Shown here piece after piece: positions 59,687 to 64,000 of a stretch of 64,000 nt of DNA; the stretch's first letter is position 1, and each line of letters starts with the position of its first letter. A program made the translations under genes and the position numbers. This DNA is from Diphasiastrum complanatum (Eukaryota; Streptophyta; Lycopodiopsida; Lycopodiales; Lycopodiaceae). The notes beneath the pieces were generated by a model. It was not told the origin of the DNA. It worked only from the letters and a program-made list of their open reading frames with translations, and made no database searches. Where the stretch lies: the NCBI GenBank assembly GCA_029204225.1, contig CM055102.1:2321805-2385804 (forward strand), given 5' to 3'.

Positions 59687-59702
59687 TCTTCCCCCCTTAT
59701 TC

Positions 59703-60400
59703 AGGTTCTGTCCTCAGAACTTGAAACTAGGAAAGTTCCTCCTTAAGCTTCCTTCATGTTCCCAAGAATCGTCATCGTCCGTATATCCCTTCCGTCGAAC
59801 CAGATGCCCGGTAACTATACGATTTCTCAATCGTTTAGTTCTTGTTTCCAAGATCTTTCCAAGTTCAAGTGGAGACACACCCGATGATTCATCCAACAGG
59901 TCCAACTGATTTCCAGATCCAAGATGCTCTCCTTCACGTAGACTCTTTCAGAGACAGTTTACGTGAAATACGGGATGCACTTGCGATCCTTCCGGGAGTT
60001 CCAATCGGTAAGCTAAGGATCCGATCTTGCACAAGATCTTAAATGGTCCTATAAATCCAGGGGACGATTAGTAATGCTAGCCGGTACGCATTACACTTGA
60101 ATCCATCGAGATTCTCAAAAAATAACCCAACCCCCCACTTGGAAGTCTCTCGGTGATCTTTTCAGGCTTGCATAATGTCGATCCCCATCCTGACATTCTC
60201 ACGTGCAATCCGTAGCATTTCCTGTAGGAAATCCGCTACTTTCTATACTTTGAACGCCCGAGTCTCTACCTCAATGGGTGATATAGGTTTAAAACTATAT
60301 GTAAGCACGCACGGGCTATAACCGGTAGCCAAATGCTTACTATAACTCAATCTCCATCAAGGTGATTACCTCTTCGAGGAGATTGCTATGAAAATATAAA
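59703..60400 (-). pseudogene. Ty3/gypsy E: integrase end and chromodomain
   Basis: Minus strand, broken frames. First come ATGYSPCVLTYSFKPISPIE, VADFLQEMLRIARENVR and NAYRLALLIVPWIYRTI. After a frameshift there is SLAYRLELPEGS-like and HPVFHV-like sequence, and then the chromodomain (ILETRTKRLRNRIVTGHLVR, RKGYTDDDDSWEHEG, LRRNFPSFKF). It is a typical chromovirus end. The 5' part is not recognisable. Confidence 0.72.
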
Positions 60401-62740
60401 TGGATATCTTATCTTTTGATCTTGTAGGTAATCCTTCTTTTAACCGATCAAGTATAACTAAAATCTGAACTATGATTCGTCAATCATAATTCATCGGATT
60501 CTTGTCCTATACTTAATAAAAGAAGGTAACTACCAATGATTAGAAGAACTATAAGTTCAGAGTCAACTCTAGTTTAGCAAACACGGCTGACCAAAAGTGA
60601 AACATAGTCAATTTGGTAAGATGGCCAGTCATTACAAAATTCCACTATCTTGTTTTATTCTTCCAGGGTAATTTACCATGAACACAATCCTCTCTTATGG
60701 ATTAGTTATTCCCTAGAATCTGAGTTATGATTCACCAATCTCAACTCTCCAGATTCTCGAGACCAAACCATATCATAAGAGTACATCATGAGAGTGCATT
60801 ACAATTCTTAAAAGACACATGAGTTGTTCACAAAGTCCTTTCCATCTGGAAAGTTCCAGACTTTTACAACTCACACACGGTGCCAATATAAGGATTGTAA
60901 TCTAAAAAACGCCCTTACTTTAGACATGGCAGAAATTGTCATTCCAAAGTTAGGGTCCCAATCTAGAATACGTCTAGATTTTTCTCTTAAGTTCTAATCT
61001 AGAATAACTTAAGATTTACCGGAACCTCATTACGAGAAATTCTAACTTTTGGCAAAAAACTATCCAACTCTCCTGAGTCTTCCGGAATAGCATTCCATCC
61101 CAAAAAGTTTTCATGTATTCTATGCACACCCATCAGTAAATGAATCCAAAATGACTCATAGACGTTGTGACTTATAAGCAATACATCTCAACAACAATAT
61201 CCATAAGTAAGATTATATTGTTGATTTTCCACAACTAACTCAGAAGTAACGCTTTTGAATCGGTTAGCTGTATCTGATTTAGAAAATATTTTAAATGTCT
61301 AGGTGTGGTACCAAAACACCACATTTAATCTGATTCTAAATCACTTCTAGGTCAATAAACAATTCTCAATGAGAAATTACTAACCCAGCGAGAAATTGTC
61401 TTAAACACAATTCTCATCAATATGCCTATGTATCAACAACTAATTTATGCATGCAAAGAAACTTAGTTCACAGAATACTTTGTAGATCCTCAGGATTAGA
61501 AGTTTGTACAAAAGGTTTTAATGATCCCACAAAGATTCACTACATAGCATATCTCTACAGATAACTCCTAATCTGTACACAACACTTTCATAACCAAGAA
61601 TCCTGTAACTTGGTTATCCTCTAAGAGAGAATATTTCTCAAAGAGAGCTATTTCACATCCAAAATCTCAACCAGAGATTAACTTAAAAGAATATATTGTT
61701 AGCATGAACTTCCGTCCTTGCATCAACCCACGGATCTCAGTCCATACTAAGATCAAGTTGATTGCTTCCAGTAAGGAACAGTTTTCAACAAACTCCCATC
61801 TTGCAATAGAATTCCAAGTTCTGATACAAATCAATCGGACTTGTTATCAGCCACTTTTCTACCGCAAGAGTACTTTCTAAATTTTCCCCCCTTTAAATCT
61901 TCAAACCAGATATTTACTATAATCCATAAATGATTTCTGTAATATCTAAATATCCTATCATTTCTGATTCCTAAAACAGGTCCGTCATCTATAACAGATT
62001 CCAACTGGATTCTCTGACATATGCTTCTCCTTGATAATTCTCTTCTCTTCCTACTTCTCCCCCTTTTTAACAGGAAACGACACGAGTTTCTAAGGGGTGC
62101 AGATCAATCAAAAATGCCCAAAAGAAGAGTCTAAGAAGAGATCCGAGAAAATCTTGAAAGCCAAAAGAAGTGTTGCATCTTTGTAAGTAAGTACCAATGA
62201 TGTCCCAACACAATGACTTTAACAAAAGATCTTCGTTATTACCAAGCTTGAGAATTGACCCGTAAATCAAAAAAGGATTTCTTGAATATTTAAGTAGAGA
62301 AACTAAGTTTAGAAAATGGTTTCATTAACCTTTTCTGTGACATCGTCCATGGTCAACGGGTAATCAGTATTACCTTCCAAGGAATCACAAATTTTTGGGG
62401 TAATACATGTGTTAAGAAATTCACCAATATATCATTTATAAAGAAATAGCTTGCCGGGTTTCCGGTTTTGTAAATTTGAGATATCCAAAAAGGGGGTCAT
62501 GACCAATATCTCAAATTTCCGACAAAACACCCGTTTTATGACCGATAGCTTTTGGCATCACTAAGATTTACGGCCTTACTACGGTCAACTGATCCAGTTA
62601 GTTTCATATCTTCATTTTGGAATTACCTGCGTCCCATACCACAGGTTCTTCCGCCACGAAGGCCCTCCACTTCCTGATCAAAGTGTCAGAAAAAAAATCA
62701 TAGAAGTATACAAAGAGATTGGGAATTATAAAAAATTCCA
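60401..62740. other. No recognisable feature
   Basis: AT-rich sequence with short ORFs only. Similar phrases recur (TCTGA(A/G)TTATGATTC(A/G)(C/T)CAATC near 60470 and 60720), hinting at an old decayed repeat. I see no protein or RNA gene. Confidence 0.5.
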
Positions 62741-62749
62741 ACTTCAACT

Positions 62750-63300
62750 CAAACAAACATTCTTTCGCCCCTTTTCATAATCTTGACGGTCACCGAAAGG
62801 ATCAAAGTATTTATGTTTTGAGTGACAGATTTAGAAATGGGGAAGAATGAACCGACTTTTTCTTGTTCTAAACAACTAATAGTGTTGGTACGCCCCACGA
62901 CTTCAAGCATATTAAGAAACAACTTTTTTCGTTCCATTTCCGTTTCCATCTTAGGCTTCTGGGCCGTTTTTAGCCGTGTCCGATTCCGACACCTTGGTCA
63001 AAAAAATCCAAGAACTCGTGTTCTCGATTGCCCACAGCAATTAATTAAAGCGAATCTAATTCGTCAATTGTGAAAAAGCCTTACGGAATTCCACCGAGAA
63101 TTCAGCCCAATCACAATTTTATGGGTTGCATCCTCCATCACGAGGAGGCGCTACCCAAAGCAAAAAATCGACGAAATTCACTTTTTTATTCTGGGACGTT
63201 GTGCAAGCTAAAGTAGCTTGGCCAACAATTTATCCAGTCATCAACAACTTCGGGGCTTTCAATCGCCGCAAAAATTTTAGGTTGTTAGCCCAAACTGTAT
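62750..63300 (-). pseudogene. Possible gypsy gag remnant
   Basis: Minus-strand frames give KIFAAIESPEVVDDWINCWP, SYFSLHNVPE, then NKKVNFVDFLLWVAPP in the next frame and DWAEFSVEFRKAFSQL further on. This is the usual order of a gypsy gag capsid domain (P---DDW----YF-L--V---KV-F--FLL---A, then TW-EF---F). It is frameshifted and mutated; it could belong to gypsy E. 63301-63960 holds nothing else recognisable. Confidence 0.4.
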
Positions 63301-63960
63301 ATCACAATGGCTAATTACGAATAGATTTTGCATTGGGTTTTTTCTGTTTATTGCCTAAATGAAATTCCAACACACTATGGTCTACCATTTGCAACCTTGT
63401 GTTTAATATTTTAAGGGGTCATCATAGTTGAGTGATTTCGGGCGAATTTTCATTTGCCACCCCAAACCCGAATTTCATTCATCCATTTGCATATGAAAAC
63501 CGAAAATCTCACATTCGGTTACAGTCATTTCGGGTATAAACTTTTTTTTTTTAACGGACGATACTTTGCTATCTAGTTTATACCAATGATTTTGCAAATT
63601 GGATCCCGAGCAATAAATTTGCAGAAAAAACCACTGTATGCCTCAAAATCTAATTCATACAATTTTTCAAACCATTACGTTCCATAACCAAACTTAACTG
63701 CCTTCGTAAAATTACAGTCCTTAATGACTATAAAAAAGCCTATGGAAAACAACAAATCAAAAAAAAACGGAAAAAGAAAAAACTTCTAACAATCTCCAGG
63801 CAACCCCTCCCCTTTTCTACCTACCCAGGCACCAACTTAAGTTTAACTAAAAGAAAACTTAAAGTGTGTCACACCCCCCCCCCTTCTCACCATAGGCCTC
63901 GGGCCTCATCCTACGAACAGCACGAGGGAGCCCGAGCACCACGTTCAAAGATCAGAGAAC

Positions 63961-64000
<40 letters not shown>
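63961..64000. repeat. (GA)n at the window end
   Basis: GA repeat with one GG interruption, running off the window edge. Confidence 0.9.

Noticed and set aside
60401-62740. Organellar DNA insertion
   Set aside because: AT-rich, but I could not recognise any plastid or mitochondrial gene; left as unassigned.

Overview
The window looks like nuclear DNA of a land plant that makes swimming sperm (fern, lycophyte, bryophyte, cycad or Ginkgo). Plant signs: TTTAGGG-type telomere-like motifs, plant-style Ty3/gypsy and Ty1/copia elements primed by initiator-Met tRNA, and a DUF659/BED-type hAT element. The clue to motile sperm is a minus-strand gene whose six recognisable exons (45230 down to 26070) match CFAP52/WDR16, a WD40 protein of the ciliary axoneme. 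Two of its introns are about 9.0 and 7.8 kb and packed with retroelements, which favours a large-genome lineage such as a fern or homosporous lycophyte; that last step is inference.

Layout. 1-1020: simple repeats. 1.0-9.4 kb: a nest of fragments of one non-LTR (LINE) superfamily, including a nearly complete decayed copy on the minus strand (9388-4621). 9.4-14.9 kb: gene-poor DNA with one exon-like ORF, telomere-like repeats, a 480-bp foldback, a dispersed unknown repeat, and a 404-bp miniature LTR element (13347-13750) whose LTRs each contain a tRNA-like cloverleaf. 14.9-17.0 kb: 5' half of a gypsy element (family B), cut by a hAT fragment (17.0-17.8 kb). 18.2-25.2 kb: the best LINE copy (ORF1 and ORF2 nearly intact), a second ORF2 3' half, about 333 bp of pure (CT)n and a third LINE 3' end. 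25.3-28.0 kb: an LTR with primer site, then four CFAP52 exons. 28.1-32.6 kb: a nearly intact gypsy element (A1) with one stop codon in pol and a gag end from another family. 32.7-35.2 kb: an internally deleted hAT element. 35.9 kb: a 60-bp CFAP52 exon. 36.8-44.9 kb: decayed repeats, including an unidentified minus-strand retroelement (38.1-41.1 kb) and LINE/copia scraps. 44.9-45.2 kb: the most upstream CFAP52 exon seen. 46.3-64 kb: copia and gypsy remnants (families A2, C, D, E, F) and long stretches with nothing recognisable.

How the parts relate. Apart from CFAP52 (and perhaps two other exon-like pieces) nearly everything recognisable is transposon. The LINE superfamily is the most interesting part: ORF1 and ORF2 lie in the same frame separated by one UAG in two divergent copies, with no ATG for ORF2; the 3' ends share a small stem-loop with compensating base changes; and copies are repeatedly flanked by (CT)n on their sense strand, suggesting microsatellite-directed insertion. 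The tRNA-carrying miniature LTR element is the other candidate for an undescribed system.
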